A stretch of 64,000 nucleotides of DNA from Paenibacillus sp. NFR01 (GCF_900111565.1 NZ_FOIK01000001.1:2139309-2203308), one strand, 5' to 3'; shown: positions 39,977 to 52,810, counted from the first letter of the stretch. Numbers and translations: made by a program. The notes: generated by a model from the letters alone, not told the origin.

Positions 39977-40002
39977 AAACCCCTCGCTTATGCGAGGGGT
40001 TT
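39977..40002. terminator. Bidirectional terminator
   Basis: AAACCCCTCGC (39977-39987) and GCGAGGGGTTT (39992-40002) form a perfect stem with a TTAT loop and T-runs on both strands. It ends the small gene and, in the other direction, the tRNA pair. Confidence 0.93.
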
Positions 40003-40010
40003 TAGTGAAG

Positions 40011-40084
40011 TGGGCCCTACAGGACTCGAACCTGTGACCAATCGGTTATGAGCCGACCGCTCTAACCAACTGAGCTAAGGGCCC
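40011..40084 (-). tRNA. tRNA with CAU anticodon, probably tRNA-Ile2
   Basis: The gene has 74 nt. The acceptor stem starts GGGCCCT, with GCTCAGTTGGTTAGAGC as D arm and the anticodon loop CTCATAA. The arm GGCTCATAACC matches Bacillus tRNA-Ile(CAU), whose C34 is changed to lysidine, better than elongator tRNA-Met. CCA is not encoded. Identity as Ile2 versus Met is by similarity. Confidence 0.85.
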
Positions 40085-40137
40085 GGATCTAAAGTATCCG
40101 TTATTCAATAATGGCTGTTTGAGCGAACCGGAAGTGA

Positions 40138-40218
<81 letters not shown>

Positions 40219-40316
40219 GCAGTCATCAAATTCAAACAGCGACATTAAATAATATACAATAGATCCGAGTCTTAAGTCAAGAAAATTCCACCAGCTTCGG
40301 TCCTCCGCAGGTCCCC

Positions 40317-40481
40317 TCACGGCAAGAAACGCACCCCGTAGCGCCCTTTGCGCGAACGGTAGATCTCCACAAACCGCGGGTCATGATAGCCGTAAATCCA
40401 TCCGTCCTGTTCCAGTCTTTTGGCCAGGCACCCCGCCTGAAATCGGGTTCTGAACAGCTTCGCGAAATAGATCCAGTTCAT
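40317..40481 (-). CDS. 54-residue basic small protein
   Basis: The protein reads NWIYFAKLFRTRFQAGCLAKRLEQDGWIYGYHDPRFVEIYRSRKG... and is very basic. AAGGAG lies ten bases before the ATG at 40481. It is too short for routine gene finders but has a clean frame and start. It lies between the pyr operon and the tRNAs, and its function is unknown. Confidence 0.6.
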   Translation of the reverse strand: MNWIYFAKLFRTRFQAGCLAKRLEQDGWIYGYHDPRFVEIYRSRKGRYGVRFLP

Positions 40482-40552
40482 GCTGCGTCTACTCCTTTTC
40501 GCCTTAATGGATGTACACCGTTACAGGACATAGCATGCCCTTTTTAGGCGAA

Positions 40553-40574
40553 AAAAGCCGCCGGAATCCGGCAG
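40553..40574 (-). terminator. Terminator of the pyr operon
   Basis: GCCGCCGGA (40557-40565) pairs with TCCGGC-GC (40567-40574). In the minus direction TTTTTTCG follows, 35 bases after the pyrE stop. Confidence 0.88.
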
Positions 40575-40608
40575 CCCTCTCCTGCAATTTTTGCTAATGG
40601 AGTTCTTA

Positions 40609-41250
40609 TTATACTCCGAACGAAGCCGGATCGCTGCGCCAAGCTTGGAGCAGCGCTACATCCGATTCGGCGATGGTCCCTTTCTCCAGCGCAACCTGAA
40701 TCAGCGCGGAGTAGTTGGACAAGGTCTGCAGCGGAATCTCTGCTGCGGCGAAGCCTTCTACGGCGCGGTCCAACTCATAGCTGAAGATCGCCAGCACGGC
40801 CAGCACTTCGCCGCCGGCCTCCTGCACGGCTTGCGCCGCTTTGATCGAGCTGCCGCCGGTGGAGATCAGGTCTTCGATCACGACGACCTTTTGTCCCGGT
40901 GCAATACGGCCTTCGATCTGGTTCTGCTTGCCGTGGCCTTTCGCCTTGTCGCGGATGTACGCCATCGGCAGGTTCAGCTTGTCCGATACCCAGGCGGCAT
41001 GCGGAATGCCAGCGGTAGCTGTGCCGGCAATAACCTCCGCCTCCGGATATTCCGTGCGGATCAACTCGGCGAACGATTCGGCGATATAGCCGCGCACCTG
41101 CGGATACGCCATAGTTAGGCGATTGTCGCAATAGATCGGGGACTTGATGCCCGACGTCCAAGTAAAAGGCTCCTGCGGGCGCAGGGCCACTGCTCCGATC
41201 TCCAGCAAATAAGAAGCGACCTGCTCGCTCCGATAGGGTACTGTACTCAT
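40609..41250 (-). CDS. pyrE: Orotate phosphoribosyltransferase
   Basis: The protein has 213 residues. The PRPP-binding loop is [17 protein letters not shown], and [11 protein letters not shown] is the flexible catalytic loop with Lys. It joins orotate to PRPP to give OMP, the fifth step of UMP synthesis. It is the last gene of the operon and overlaps the end of pyrF by four bases (ATGA-type junction). Confidence 0.97.
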   Translation of the reverse strand: MSTVPYRSEQVASYLLEIGAVALRPQEPFTWTSGIKSPIYCDNRLTMAYPQVRGYIAESFAELIRTEYPEAEVIAGTATAGIPHAAWVSDKLNLPMAYIRDKAKGHGKQNQIEGRIAPGQKVVVIEDLISTGGSSIKAAQAVQEAGGEVLAVLAIFSYELDRAVEGFAAAEIPLQTLSNYSALIQVALEKGTIAESDVALLQAWRSDPASFGV

Positions 41251-42011
41251 GCTTGGCTCATCTCCTCAAGGATAGTAAGCGCGGCGGCGCGCGGATCGGC
41301 CGCAGCGGTAATCGGGCGGCCGACTACAAGGTAGTGGCTGCCCTGGCGGATCGCTTGTCCCGGAGTCATCACCCGGGACTGGTCGTCCAGCGAGGCTCCC
41401 GCTGGACGGATGCCCGGCGTGACCGTGCGGAACGCCGGTCCGCAGGCCAGGGCAATCGCCGCCGATTCCTGCGGCGAGGCAACCACGCCGTGTAGGCCCG
41501 ACGCAGCGGCCAGCTTGGCGTAGCGGATCACGGCGTCTTCGACGGCGCCGGGGATGCCGATTTCATCGTTCATGACCTGCTGGCTCGTGCTGGTCAGCTG
41601 GGTGACGGCGATAATCAGCGGCAGCTTCAGGGAAGGGTCGGCGGCGATCGCCTTTTCCGCCCCTTCCAGCGCTGCAGCCATCATCGCCGTGCCGCCCGAC
41701 GCGTGGACGTTGAACATGTCCACGCCTAGGCGCGTAATGCTCTCCGCGCCGCCGCGAACGGTGTTCGGGATGTCGTGCATTTTGACATCCAGGAAGACGG
41801 AGTAGCCGCTGTCCTTCAGTTCGCGGACAAAATCCGGACCCGCCGCATAAAACAGCTGCATGCCTACTTTCATGTAGCAAGGGATGCCCTTGAGCTGCTC
41901 CATCAATACACGCGCACGGGCGGCGTCGGGATAATCCAGCGGGATCATCAGCCGGCCGGCCATCGCTGCGTCTCCGGAATAGGTTCCGTTCGTTAGAGAT
42001 TCCATTTGCAT
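41247..42011 (-). CDS. pyrF: Orotidine 5'-phosphate decarboxylase
   Basis: The protein has 254 residues. The catalytic Asp/Lys array is seen in [12 protein letters not shown], and the phosphate-binding end in GIRPAG and YLVVGRPI. It decarboxylates OMP to UMP. AAAGGAGC lies five bases before the ATG at 42011. It lies between carB and pyrE. Confidence 0.97.
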   Translation of the reverse strand: MQMESLTNGTYSGDAAMAGRLMIPLDYPDAARARVLMEQLKGIPCYMKVGMQLFYAAGPDFVRELKDSGYSVFLDVKMHDIPNTVRGGAESITRLGVDMFNVHASGGTAMMAAALEGAEKAIAADPSLKLPLIIAVTQLTSTSQQVMNDEIGIPGAVEDAVIRYAKLAAASGLHGVVASPQESAAIALACGPAFRTVTPGIRPAGASLDDQSRVMTPGQAIRQGSHYLVVGRPITAAADPRAAALTILEEMSQA

Positions 42012-42110
42012 GTGCTGCTCCTTTATTGTTCCGTTATTTATGTCCGGGCACAGCGGAACGGTCTGCGCGTATCCGCAAACCGTTCCTGTACTAGCCCTTC
42101 GTCCGTTATG

Positions 42111-45100
42111 TTATTGTCCGACGAACACCGGCATCGACTGCGACGAGAAGTTGATCGTCTGCAGCATTTGCAGCAGCGCCGCGACTGTATCCAGCGAGGT
42201 CATGCAGACCACGCCGTTCTCCACCGCCTCGCGGCGGATGCGGAAGCCGTCGCGTTCCGGCGTTTTCCCCTTGGTCAGCGTGTTGAACACGAAGTTCGCC
42301 TGGCCGCCGCGGATCAGATCAAGAATCGTCGGTTCACCCTCATCCAGCTTGTTGACATTCATCACGTTCAGGCCGGCTTGTTCCAGCGCCATCGCCGTAC
42401 CGCCTGTAGCTATGATCTTGTAACCGAGGGCGTGGAAGCCCTTCATCAGTTCAACCGCTTCGGCTTTGTCCTTATCCGCTACCGTCACGATGATAGCGCC
42501 GGTGGCCGGAATCTTCATGCCTGCGCCGATCAGGCCTTTATACAGCGCTTTGGCGTACAGCTTGTCGCGGCCCATGACCTCGCCCGTCGATTTCATTTCC
42601 GGTCCGAGCGTCGGCTCCACGCGGCGCAGCTTGGCGAAGGAGAAGACCGGTACTTTAACCGATACGTATTCGCTCTCCGGCCAGAGACCTTCCGTGTAGC
42701 CTTCTTCGGTCAGCTTGCCGCCGAGGATCACTTTGGTCGCCAGATGCGCCATCGGAATGCCCGTTACTTTGCTCAGGAACGGCACCGTACGCGAGGAACG
42801 CGGATTGACTTCGATGACGTACACTTCGTTCTGGTAGATGACGAACTGGATGTTGACCAGGCCGACGGTTTTCAGCTCTTTGGCGATCTTCACGGTGATT
42901 TCCGTGATCTTTGCCTTCAGGCCGGCATCGAGATTTTGCGGCGGGTAGACGGCGATCGAGTCGCCGGAGTGAACCCCTGCACGTTCCACATGCTCCATGA
43001 TGCCCGGGATGACAACCGTTTCGCCGTCGCAGATCGCGTCGACTTCCACTTCCTTGCCCAGCATGTAGCGGTCGATCAGCACCGGATGCTCCGGATTGAT
43101 CTTCACGGCTTCCACCATGTAGCTCATCAGTTCCGCATCGTTGTACACGATTTCCATCGCGCGTCCGCCCAGGACGTAGGATGGACGGACAAGCACCGGA
43201 TAACCGAGCGACTGGGCGGTTTCTACCGCCTGGTCGGCGCTGGTTACCGTTTTGCCCTTCGGCTGGGCAATGTGCAGGCGGGCGAGCAGCGCTTCGAACT
43301 TCTTGCGGTTTTCCGCTTCGTCGATGCTTGCTAGGCTGGTGCCGAGAATGTTGACGCCCGCAGCTGCCAGCGGAGCGGCAAGGTTGATCGCCGTTTGGCC
43401 GCCGAATTGTACGATGACGCCGATCGGCTGCTCCTGTTCGATGACGTTCATGACATCTTCGAAGAAGAGCGGTTCGAAATAGAGACGGTCAGAGGTATTG
43501 AAGTCCGTCGAGACCGTTTCCGGGTTATTGTTGATAATGACCGCTTCGTATCCGGCCTTCTGGATCGCCCAGACGGCGTGCACGGTCGAATAGTCGAATT
43601 CGATGCCTTGGCCGATCCGGATCGGGCCGGAGCCAAGCACAACCACCTTTTGCTTATCGGATTTAATGACTTCGTTTTCGGTTTCATAAGTCGAGTAATA
43701 GTATGGCGTAGATGCCTCGAATTCTGCGGCGCAGGTGTCGACCATCTTGTAGACCGGCTTCAGCCCTTGCGACAAACGCAGCGCGCGGACCTCCGCTTCC
43801 TTGGCCTGATTAACCGCCTGGCCTTCGGCACGGATTTCGGCAATCGCCCGATCGGTAAAGCCTTTGCGCTTCGCTTGATACAGCGTCTCTTCCGAGAGGC
43901 TGTCTTCGCTGCGCAGCACGTCTTCAAACTTGACCAAATCCTCGATCTTGGACAGGAACCACCAGTCGATCTTGGTGATGTCCTGGATCTCTTGCAGCTC
44001 GTAGCCGCGGCGGTACGCTTCGGCGATCAGGAACAGGCGCTCGTCGTCGGCTTTGGCGAGACGGGTACGCAGGACGCTGTCTTCCAGCAGCTCTGCGCCC
44101 GGCAGGCGGAAGCGGTGCACGCCGATCTCCAGCGAGCGGATCGCTTTGTGGATCGACTCCTCGAAAGTACGGCCGATGGCCATGACTTCGCCGGTTGCCT
44201 TCATTTGCGTGCCCAGCTTGCGGTTCGCTTGCGTGAACTTGTCGAACGGCCAGCGCGGGATTTTGCTGACGATATAATCGAGCGTCGGCTCGAAGCAGGC
44301 ATACGTCTGGCCGGTAACCGGGTTGACGATTTCGTCGAGCGTGTAGCCAAGCGCGATCTTCGCGGCCATCTTGGCGATCGGATAACCGGTCGCTTTCGAA
44401 GCCAGCGCTGAGGAGCGGCTGACGCGCGGATTCACTTCGATGACATAATATTGGTAGCTGTGCGGGTCGAGCGCGAACTGCACGTTGCAGCCGCCTTCGA
44501 TGTTCAGCGCACGGATGATCTTCAGGGACGCGCTGCGCAGCATTTGATACTCGCGGTCGGAGAGCGTCTGGCTCGGCGCGACGACGATGCTATCGCCGGT
44601 ATGTACGCCGACCGGATCAAAGTTCTCCATGTTGCAGACGACGATACAGTTGTCGTTGGCGTCGCGCATCACTTCGTATTCGACTTCTTTCATGCCGGCG
44701 ATGCTCTTCTCGACGAGACACTGGCCGATCGGACTGTAGCGGATACCCGCTTTGACCGTTTCTTTCAGCTCTTCCAGGTTGTCGCAAATACCGCCGCCGG
44801 TGCCGCCGAGCGTATACGCCGGACGGACGATGACCGGGAAGCCGATGCTTTGGGCAAATTCCACCGCTTCTTCAACAGTAGTAATAATTTCGCTTTCCGG
44901 AACCGGCTGCTCCAGCTCGCGCATCAGTTCGCGGAACAGGTCGCGGTCTTCCGCTTTTTCGATGGATTCCAGCTGGGTTCCGAGCAGCTTCACGTTTTCG
45001 GATTTGAGCACGCCTGCGCGGGCCAGCTCCACCGCCATGTTCAGGCCGGTTTGGCCGCCCAGCGTCGGCAAGAGGCCGTCCGGACGCTCCTGGCGGATAA

Positions 45101-45329
45101 TGCCGGTCACGAAATCAAGGGTGATCGGTTCAATATAGACTTTATCGGCCATGTTCGTATCGGTCATGATCGTGGCCGGGTTGCTGTTGATCAGCACAAC
45201 CTCCACGCCCTCTTCCTTCAAGGCCTGGCAGGCTTGCGTTCCCGCATAGTCGAATTCTGCGGCTTGGCCGATGACGATCGGGCCGGAGCCGATGACGAGA
45301 ATTTTCTTGAGTTTGTCGTTCTTAGGCAT
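42111..45329 (-). CDS. carB: Carbamoyl-phosphate synthase large subunit
   Basis: The protein has 1072 residues with two homologous ATP-grasp halves ([17 protein letters not shown] and [17 protein letters not shown] mark the two N-termini) and a C-terminal regulatory domain. It makes carbamoyl phosphate from bicarbonate, ATP and ammonia passed on by the small subunit. It starts one base after the carA stop. As part of the pyr operon it corresponds to pyrAB of Bacillus. Confidence 0.98.
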   Translation of the reverse strand: MPKNDKLKKILVIGSGPIVIGQAAEFDYAGTQACQALKEEGVEVVLINSNPATIMTDTNMADKVYIEPITLDFVTGIIRQERPDGLLPTLGGQTGLNMAVELARAGVLKSENVKLLGTQLESIEKAEDRDLFRELMRELEQPVPESEIITTVEEAVEFAQSIGFPVIVRPAYTLGGTGGGICDNLEELKETVKAGIRYSPIGQCLVEKSIAGMKEVEYEVMRDANDNCIVVCNMENFDPVGVHTGDSIVVAPSQTLSDREYQMLRSASLKIIRALNIEGGCNVQFALDPHSYQYYVIEVNPRVSRSSALASKATGYPIAKMAAKIALGYTLDEIVNPVTGQTYACFEPTLDYIVSKIPRWPFDKFTQANRKLGTQMKATGEVMAIGRTFEESIHKAIRSLEIGVHRFRLPGAELLEDSVLRTRLAKADDERLFLIAEAYRRGYELQEIQDITKIDWWFLSKIEDLVKFEDVLRSEDSLSEETLYQAKRKGFTDRAIAEIRAEGQAVNQAKEAEVRALRLSQGLKPVYKMVDTCAAEFEASTPYYYSTYETENEVIKSDKQKVVVLGSGPIRIGQGIEFDYSTVHAVWAIQKAGYEAVIINNNPETVSTDFNTSDRLYFEPLFFEDVMNVIEQEQPIGVIVQFGGQTAINLAAPLAAAGVNILGTSLASIDEAENRKKFEALLARLHIAQPKGKTVTSADQAVETAQSLGYPVLVRPSYVLGGRAMEIVYNDAELMSYMVEAVKINPEHPVLIDRYMLGKEVEVDAICDGETVVIPGIMEHVERAGVHSGDSIAVYPPQNLDAGLKAKITEITVKIAKELKTVGLVNIQFVIYQNEVYVIEVNPRSSRTVPFLSKVTGIPMAHLATKVILGGKLTEEGYTEGLWPESEYVSVKVPVFSFAKLRRVEPTLGPEMKSTGEVMGRDKLYAKALYKGLIGAGMKIPATGAIIVTVADKDKAEAVELMKGFHALGYKIIATGGTAMALEQAGLNVMNVNKLDEGEPTILDLIRGGQANFVFNTLTKGKTPERDGFRIRREAVENGVVCMTSLDTVAALLQMLQTINFSSQSMPVFVGQ

Positions 45330-45330
45330 C

Positions 45331-46509
45331 TTAACGAGCTCCTTTCACGGCTTCAAGCTGTGCTACGGGTTTCGGGGCCGTGATTCTGGCATTCGCCGCA
45401 AGCTGGGCCTGGCGCGACAGCACCGGCGTCTTTGCTTTATGGTCGGCGATCATTTGCAGGAAACGGTCGAACAGATAGCTGCTGTCATGCGGTCCCGGTG
45501 CCGCTTCCGGATGATATTGCACCGAAAAAGCGGGATAGCGGGTATGTTTCAGACCTTCAACGGTCTTGTCGTTATTGTTGATATGCGTCACTTCCAGCTC
45601 GGTTTGTTTCACGGAGTCTTCGTTTACCGTATAACCATGGTTTTGCGAAGTGATGTAGCAGCGTCCGCTCTCCAGCTCCTTCACCGGATGGTTGCCGCCG
45701 CGGTGGCCGAATTTCAGCTTTTCGGTGTCCGCGCCGCAAGCCAGGGCGAACAGCTGGTGGCCGAGGCAGATGCCGAAGATCGGATATTCGCCAAGCAGGT
45801 CGGCGATCGTTTTAGCGGCGTAAGGCACGTCTTTAGGGTCCCCAGGGCCGTTGGACAACAGAATGCCGTCCGGATTGAGGCGGCGGATCTCGTCGGCGGT
45901 GACGTTATGCGGCACGACGACCACGTCGCAGCCGCGGTTGTTCAGCTCGCGCAGAATCCCAGTTTTGGCGCCGTAGTCGACCAGCACGACCCGCTCCTTG
46001 AGGCCCGGATTGTTGTAGGCTTTGGCCGTAGAGGTGCGGGCCACCTGATTGCGCAGCTGCTCAATCGTCGTGTCGCCCATCATTTCCATGAGCTCTTCCA
46101 CGCGTTTGTTCGAAGTGGTCAGAATCGCTTTCATCGTGCCGTAATGGCGGATGATGCGTGTCAGCATCCGGGTGTCGATGTCGCTGATTCCGGGAATGCC
46201 ATACTCCTTCAGCAGGTCGTCTACGCTGTATTCGGCGCGCCAGTTGCTTGGCACCGTTTCATGACGGCGTACGACAAACCCGTGCACAAACGGGCGCACG
46301 GATTCAAAATCGTCACGGGTAATGCCGTAGTTCCCGATCAGCGGATACGTCATCGTGACGATTTGTCCGCAGTACGACGGGTCCGACAGTACCTCCTGAT
46401 ATCCGGTAAACCCCGTGTTAAATACAACCTCGCCTGTCATTTCGCCTTCGGCGCCGAACGCGGTGCCGGTAAACAGCGTGCCGTCCTGAAGCAGCAATCT
46501 TGCCTGCAT
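45331..46509 (-). CDS. carA: Carbamoyl-phosphate synthase small subunit
   Basis: The protein has 392 residues. The N-terminal domain ([15 protein letters not shown]) precedes a class I glutaminase with the nucleophile Cys in [15 protein letters not shown] and a C-terminal His-Pro-Glu ([13 protein letters not shown]). It supplies ammonia from glutamine to carB. AAGGAGTG precedes the ATG. It is pyrAA of Bacillus. Confidence 0.98.
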   Translation of the reverse strand: MQARLLLQDGTLFTGTAFGAEGEMTGEVVFNTGFTGYQEVLSDPSYCGQIVTMTYPLIGNYGITRDDFESVRPFVHGFVVRRHETVPSNWRAEYSVDDLLKEYGIPGISDIDTRMLTRIIRHYGTMKAILTTSNKRVEELMEMMGDTTIEQLRNQVARTSTAKAYNNPGLKERVVLVDYGAKTGILRELNNRGCDVVVVPHNVTADEIRRLNPDGILLSNGPGDPKDVPYAAKTIADLLGEYPIFGICLGHQLFALACGADTEKLKFGHRGGNHPVKELESGRCYITSQNHGYTVNEDSVKQTELEVTHINNNDKTVEGLKHTRYPAFSVQYHPEAAPGPHDSSYLFDRFLQMIADHKAKTPVLSRQAQLAANARITAPKPVAQLEAVKGAR

Positions 46510-46555
46510 TCCCCTTCACTCCTTCTAGTTTCTGTAGTCTTGTTCTGTCGTTCTA

Positions 46556-47845
46556 TTATAGGGCGTCTTGTTCCGTCCATACGGTTTTGCCGTCCACCCA
46601 GGTCATGACCGGCCAGCCTTTCAGCTTCCATCCGGTAAACGGGGTGTTTTTACCCTTGCTGGCGAATGTCGCCGGGTCTACTTCTTTCTCCGTGTCGAGA
46701 TCGATCAGCGTCAAATCCGCGGTTGCACCGACGGCTAGACTGCCGGCATCCAGCCGGAAAATCCGTGCCGGGTCGGCGGTCATCCGCTGCACAAGCAGCG
46801 CCAGATCCCATTTGCCCGTCGCCACGAAGGCGGTGTAGAGCAGCGGGAACGCCGTCTCGAAGCCGACGATGCCGAACGGTGCGAGCAGCATGCCCTTCGC
46901 TTTTTCCTCGGCGCTGTGCGGCGCATGGTCGGTTACGATAATGTCGAGCGTACCGTCCAGCAGGCCTTCGATGCAGGCTTCCACATCGCGGCGCGAGCGC
47001 AGCGGCGGGTTCATTTTCCAGTTGGCGTCCAGGCCCGGAATATCTTCCTCCGAGAGCAGCAGATGATGCGGACATACCTCCGCGGTCACTTTGATGCCGA
47101 TTTGCTTCGCCTGGCGGATCAGCCGTACCGATTGCTCGGTGCTGACGTGGCAGACATGATAATGGACGCCCGTCGCTTCCGCGAGCAGAATGTCGCGTCC
47201 GACATGGATCGCCTCCGACTCGTTCGGAATGCCCTTCAATCCATGCTTATCGGCAAAAGAGCCTTCGGCCACCGCGCAGCCTTCAACCAGCGAGTTGTCT
47301 TCGCAGTGGGCGATCACCGGCATATCGAGGCCTGCCGCAATCTTCATTGCATCCTTCATCATCTGCGCGCTTTGCACGCCGACGCCGTCGTCCGTAAAGC
47401 CGATCGCTCCGGCTTCCTTCAGCGCCGTGAAATCGGTCAGCTCCCGGCCAAGCTCGCCCTTCGTGATCGCCGCATACGGCAGCACCTTGACGAGTCCGGC
47501 CTCCCGAGCCTTGTCTTTCACAAAGTTAACGACTTCCGGGCTGTCCGTCACCGGACGCGTATTGGGCATGCAGGCGATGGTCGTGAATCCGCCTTTGGCC
47601 GCCGAGCGGCTGCCCGTCTCCACCGTTTCCTTGTGCTCGAAGCCCGGCTCCCGCAAATGCACGTGCATGTCGATGAGTCCGGGAATCAGCAGCTTGCCCG
47701 CGGCATCGATGATTTCGGCGGCTTCGCCAAGAACTTCAAGCTCGCTTTCAATGGCTGTGATGCGGCCGCCTTCGATGGCGATATGTTTACGCTCAAGCGA
47801 ACCTTCATTGCTTAGAACGCCGGCATTTTTAATGATTACGGTCAT
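46556..47845 (-). CDS. pyrC: Dihydroorotase
   Basis: The protein has about 429 residues. The zinc-binding DMHVHLREPG and later HCED and DHAPHSAEEK motifs identify a type I dihydroorotase. It closes carbamoyl aspartate to dihydroorotate. I choose ATG 47845 (AGGAGA before it) over the upstream in-frame ATG at 47872. It lies 85 bases after pyrB. Confidence 0.97.
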   Translation of the reverse strand: MTVIIKNAGVLSNEGSLERKHIAIEGGRITAIESELEVLGEAAEIIDAAGKLLIPGLIDMHVHLREPGFEHKETVETGSRSAAKGGFTTIACMPNTRPVTDSPEVVNFVKDKAREAGLVKVLPYAAITKGELGRELTDFTALKEAGAIGFTDDGVGVQSAQMMKDAMKIAAGLDMPVIAHCEDNSLVEGCAVAEGSFADKHGLKGIPNESEAIHVGRDILLAEATGVHYHVCHVSTEQSVRLIRQAKQIGIKVTAEVCPHHLLLSEEDIPGLDANWKMNPPLRSRRDVEACIEGLLDGTLDIIVTDHAPHSAEEKAKGMLLAPFGIVGFETAFPLLYTAFVATGKWDLALLVQRMTADPARIFRLDAGSLAVGATADLTLIDLDTEKEVDPATFASKGKNTPFTGWKLKGWPVMTWVDGKTVWTEQDAL

Positions 47846-47957
47846 GGCTCTCCTCTTTCCTGCAGGTCTCATCCTGCAAGCTCGTAGTTATTATATAATA
47901 AAAATTCATGGTTGTGTATATTTATTATTCTGAATTGAAAAATGATGGTTATGTGCT

Positions 47958-49636
<1,679 letters not shown>

Positions 49637-49661
49637 TAAAGGCGCATATTCATTTATCAGC

Positions 49662-49690
49662 ATTATGCCAGAAGTTGCGGCAGGTGTCAA
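49662..49690 (-). promoter_or_regulatory. pyr operon promoter
   Basis: TTGACA (49690-49685) and CATAAT (49667-49662) are 17 bases apart, a near-consensus sigma-A promoter. It lies just before the PyrR leader and faces away from the GNAT gene. Confidence 0.9.
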
Positions 49691-49718
49691 ATGGGGAAAA
49701 ATGGAGAGGTGATCTGGT

Positions 49719-50384
49719 ATGATAGGAACGGAGGCGAGTCTCGATATGGAAACGGAATTTCGTACGTACGATAAATGGGACCACCCGTTATGGGCAAGCC
49801 TTGAGCCGATCTACCGGGAGGCTTTCCCGAGCGGCGCTAAGCCGGAACATATTTTGCGCGGCATGGTGGAACGCGGCGTCGGCCGTTTGCATGCGGCTTT
49901 TCAGGACGGTCAGGCGGTGGCGCTGGCTGTGACCGGCTTCTCAGCAGGCGACAACGGAGACCCGGCCGTGGACAGCAGTAACCTGGCAGAGGACAGCAGC
50001 AACCTGGCGGGAGACTGTAGCCCCCCAGCCAGCGACATGCTGATTATCGATTATTTGGCCGTCCGCAAGGATTTACGCGGCAGCGGTCTGGGAACCCGGT
50101 TCCTGGAATGGCTCGGGGAATGGGCGAAGCAAACGCATGGCATATCGGGCATCCTGATCGAAGCGGAATCCGGCGATACGCCGGAGCATCTGGAGCGCAT
50201 CCGCTTTTGGGAGCGCAACGGTTTCGTACTGACGCCATACGTACATCAGTATGTCTGGGTGCCTGAGCCGTATCAGGCGATGCTGCTGCCGCTCGGCGGC
50301 GGCATGCCGGAGCTGGCGGACGGCGGCGAAGCGCTGTTCCGGCACATCACTTCGTTTCACGGCCGATCATTCCGGAAGGGATGA
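49719..50384 (+). CDS. GNAT-family acetyltransferase with repeat insertion
   Basis: The protein has 221 residues. The acetyl-CoA site is DYLAVRKDLRGSGLGTRFLEW (about 111-131). Before it, residues 76-106 form a low-complexity insertion with two copies of DSSNLA, coded by a 21-bp tandem repeat (49971-49991, 49992-50012). Such an insertion between strands of the fold is unusual. GGAGAGG precedes the ATG. The acceptor is unknown. It is divergent from the pyr operon. Confidence 0.85.
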   Translation: MIGTEASLDMETEFRTYDKWDHPLWASLEPIYREAFPSGAKPEHILRGMVERGVGRLHAAFQDGQAVALAVTGFSAGDNGDPAVDSSNLAEDSSNLAGDCSPPASDMLIIDYLAVRKDLRGSGLGTRFLEWLGEWAKQTHGISGILIEAESGDTPEHLERIRFWERNGFVLTPYVHQYVWVPEPYQAMLLPLGGGMPELADGGEALFRHITSFHGRSFRKG

Positions 50385-50427
50385 GGCTCGCTTTCGCCGG
50401 GCTGCCGCCCCTGCCCCTTCAACACAC

Positions 50428-50472
50428 AAAGGAGCTGTCCCCCGCCAAACGCGGCTGCGGGACAGCTCCTTT
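50428..50472. terminator. Strong bidirectional terminator
   Basis: AAAGGAGCTGTCCC (50428-50441) and GGGACAGCTCCTTT (50459-50472) form a perfect 14-bp stem. It ends both the GNAT gene and dapL. Confidence 0.95.
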
Positions 50473-50487
50473 TTCAACATCAATCAA

Positions 50488-51741
50488 TTAAAATTCGAAT
50501 TCCACGTCGCTGAGGCGGCGTTTGATCTCTTCAATCACGCGTTTCTCTTCCTCTTCGCCTTTGGCGACGAAGGTGACGGAGAAACGGACGAACGCGCCGG
50601 CATCATCCCAAGGCACGGTGGAGATCAGCTTTTCGCGGATCATGAACTGCGAGAAATCTTCGCCGGTTTCGAAACGGCGTCCGCCTTTGATGCCTTTTGG
50701 TGCGGCAACGTACAGGAAGAAAGAGCCCTTCGGCTTCTCGGCTTTGAAGCCCAGGCTGTTCAGTGCATCCACGAGCATGCCGTGACGGCGGGAATATTTC
50801 TCGGCAATTTTCTCGGTGATCTCCGGATGAGCCAGTCCGAAAGCGGCAGCTTTCTGGATCGCGATGAATTGGCCGGAATCGTTGTTGTCTTTCACGTCGC
50901 TGAAAGCCTTCACGATCAGCGGGTTGCCGGCCACAAAGCCGATTCTCCAGCCGGTCATGTTGTAGGACTTGGACAGCGAGTGCAGTTCAACGCCGACATC
51001 CTTCGCACCCGGTACGGACAGGAAGCTCAGCGGTTTGGTGCCGTCATAAGTCAGGGCTGCGTAAGGCGCGTCGTGGATGACCACTACGTTGTATTTTTTT
51101 GCCCAAGCGACGACTTCGCTGAAGAATTCAGGCGTTGCGCTGGCGCCGGTCGGATTGTTCGGATAGTTCAGGTACAGCAGCTTTGCCTTATGAGCGATCT
51201 CTTCCGGGATGGAGTTCAGGTCCGGCAGGAAGTTGTTTTCCTTTTTCAGTTCAACCGAGTACACTTGTCCGCCCAGATATTTGGTGTGGGTGCCCAGCAC
51301 CGGATAACCCGGAACCGTCATGATCGTGATGTCGCCCGGGTTGATGAAGCAGGACGGCAGCATGGCAAGGGCCGGCTTCGAGCCGATGGAGTGCACAACC
51401 TCGTTGACCGGATCGATACCGTCTACGCGAAATACTTCTTTCAGGTAAGCGGCAGCAGCAGCTTTGAATTCAGGAATGCCATTGTCGGCATAACCGCGGT
51501 TTTCTTCCTTGGCAGCTTCGGCGGCCAGTTTGGCCACGATGCCTTCGTCGGCCATGTCGTCCGGCTCGCCGACGCCCATGTCGATCAGTTCGATGTTTGG
51601 AAAATCAAGCTTAGCCGATGCTTTGGCGCGTTTGATTTTTTCGAATTTGTAGATGTTCGTGTCCTTGCCATAGTTGGAGCCGCCAATGCGGTCGGCAAAA
51701 TTTTGTTGAATGTACGTTTCCTGGTATTGTTCAATGCTCAT
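50488..51741 (-). CDS. dapL: LL-diaminopimelate aminotransferase
   Basis: The protein has 417 residues, a fold-type I PLP enzyme. The PLP Lys258 is in SLSKSYNMTGWRIGF. NYPNNPTGA and HDAPYAALTYDG are the aspartate-aminotransferase-like motifs. The N-terminus (NFADRIGGSNYGKDTNIYKFEKIKRAK) fits the DapL group. It would convert tetrahydrodipicolinate to LL-diaminopimelate in one step for lysine and cell-wall synthesis. It is monocistronic. Some related sequences are other class I aminotransferases, so the substrate rests on similarity. Confidence 0.85.
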   Translation of the reverse strand: MSIEQYQETYIQQNFADRIGGSNYGKDTNIYKFEKIKRAKASAKLDFPNIELIDMGVGEPDDMADEGIVAKLAAEAAKEENRGYADNGIPEFKAAAAAYLKEVFRVDGIDPVNEVVHSIGSKPALAMLPSCFINPGDITIMTVPGYPVLGTHTKYLGGQVYSVELKKENNFLPDLNSIPEEIAHKAKLLYLNYPNNPTGASATPEFFSEVVAWAKKYNVVVIHDAPYAALTYDGTKPLSFLSVPGAKDVGVELHSLSKSYNMTGWRIGFVAGNPLIVKAFSDVKDNNDSGQFIAIQKAAAFGLAHPEITEKIAEKYSRRHGMLVDALNSLGFKAEKPKGSFFLYVAAPKGIKGGRRFETGEDFSQFMIREKLISTVPWDDAGAFVRFSVTFVAKGEEEEKRVIEEIKRRLSDVEFEF

Positions 51742-51838
51742 GACTTTGTTCTCATCTCCTAATCGTAATCATCCCATGAAATAAATATCGCGCAAAGCGC
51801 GGTCCTGCGCCATGGACTATCCTTCACTTCATTTGTAC

Positions 51839-52810
51839 TTATCGGCTGCGCAGATTAAAGAGCACATCTTCCATATCCTGCGGCAGCGGGGCGCTGAACT
51901 CCAGATACTCCCCTGTTGAAGGATGCACAAAACCGAGCACGGCCGCATGAAGGGCTTGTCCGTTCATTGTGATGCCTTTGCTGCGTCCATAGACCGGATC
52001 GCCGACAAGCGGGTGGCCGATAAATTTCATATGCACCCGGATCTGATGCGTACGTCCCGTTTCGAGCTTCAGCTCCAGCAGCGTCGTATCGCCAAAGCGC
52101 TCCAGCACGGTAAAATGGGTCACCGACCGTTTGCTGTTCTTCTCCGTCACCGTATACAGCTTGCGGTCATGCGGATCTCTGCCGATCGGGGCATCGACCG
52201 TCCCTTGATCGTGGGACACATTGCCGTGGACGATCGCCAAATAACGGCGGGTCACCGTATGCGCTTTTAGCTGCGCGGCAAGGGATGCATGGCTATGGTC
52301 GTTTTTGGCAGCCATGATCAGGCCCGAGGTATCCTTATCGATCCGGTGCACGATACCGGGACGGATCTCACCGTTAATGCCCGAGAGATCTTTGCAATGA
52401 AACATCAGCGCGTTCACGAGCGTTCCGGACGGATGACCGGCTGCCGGATGCACGACCATGCCGCGCGGTTTGTTAATGACAATTACGTCGCTGTCCTCAT
52501 AGGCCACTTCAAGGGAAATGTCCTCTGCAACCAGTTCCGTGGCTTCCGGTTCAGGCACGATGACCGAGATGACATCGCCTTCCGACAGCTTGTAGTTCGC
52601 TTTGACCGGACGCCCGTTCACCTGTACATGTCCCCCGGCGATCCACTGCTGCACTTGGGAGCGCGAGACATCCTCTTCCCAGCTCTCCGTAATGTATTTA
52701 TCAATCCGTTCCTTGGCGTATTCGCCGGTGACGGACCATTCCGTAGCTTCTCTTTCTTCCTCGAGGGCGTAAGCGGATTGCTCCTTGACGTCCTTGTTCA
52801 AATCATTCAT
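51839..52810 (-). CDS. RluD-type pseudouridine synthase
   Basis: The protein has 323 residues. An S4 RNA-binding domain (ERIDKYITESWEEDVSRSQVQQWIAGGHVQVNG) precedes the catalytic domain with Asp158 in HRIDKDTSGL. It isomerises uridines in 23S rRNA. In Bacillus the gene next to lspA is ylyB. Its start overlaps lspA by eight bases, so both are translated together. Confidence 0.95.
   Translation of the reverse strand: MNDLNKDVKEQSAYALEEEREATEWSVTGEYAKERIDKYITESWEEDVSRSQVQQWIAGGHVQVNGRPVKANYKLSEGDVISVIVPEPEATELVAEDISLEVAYEDSDVIVINKPRGMVVHPAAGHPSGTLVNALMFHCKDLSGINGEIRPGIVHRIDKDTSGLIMAAKNDHSHASLAAQLKAHTVTRRYLAIVHGNVSHDQGTVDAPIGRDPHDRKLYTVTEKNSKRSVTHFTVLERFGDTTLLELKLETGRTHQIRVHMKFIGHPLVGDPVYGRSKGITMNGQALHAAVLGFVHPSTGEYLEFSAPLPQDMEDVLFNLRSR

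Noticed and set aside
42006-43334. 442-codon plus-strand frame opposite carB
   Set aside because: Shadow of carB; composition is rich in Arg and His as expected from reverse complements of GC-rich genes.
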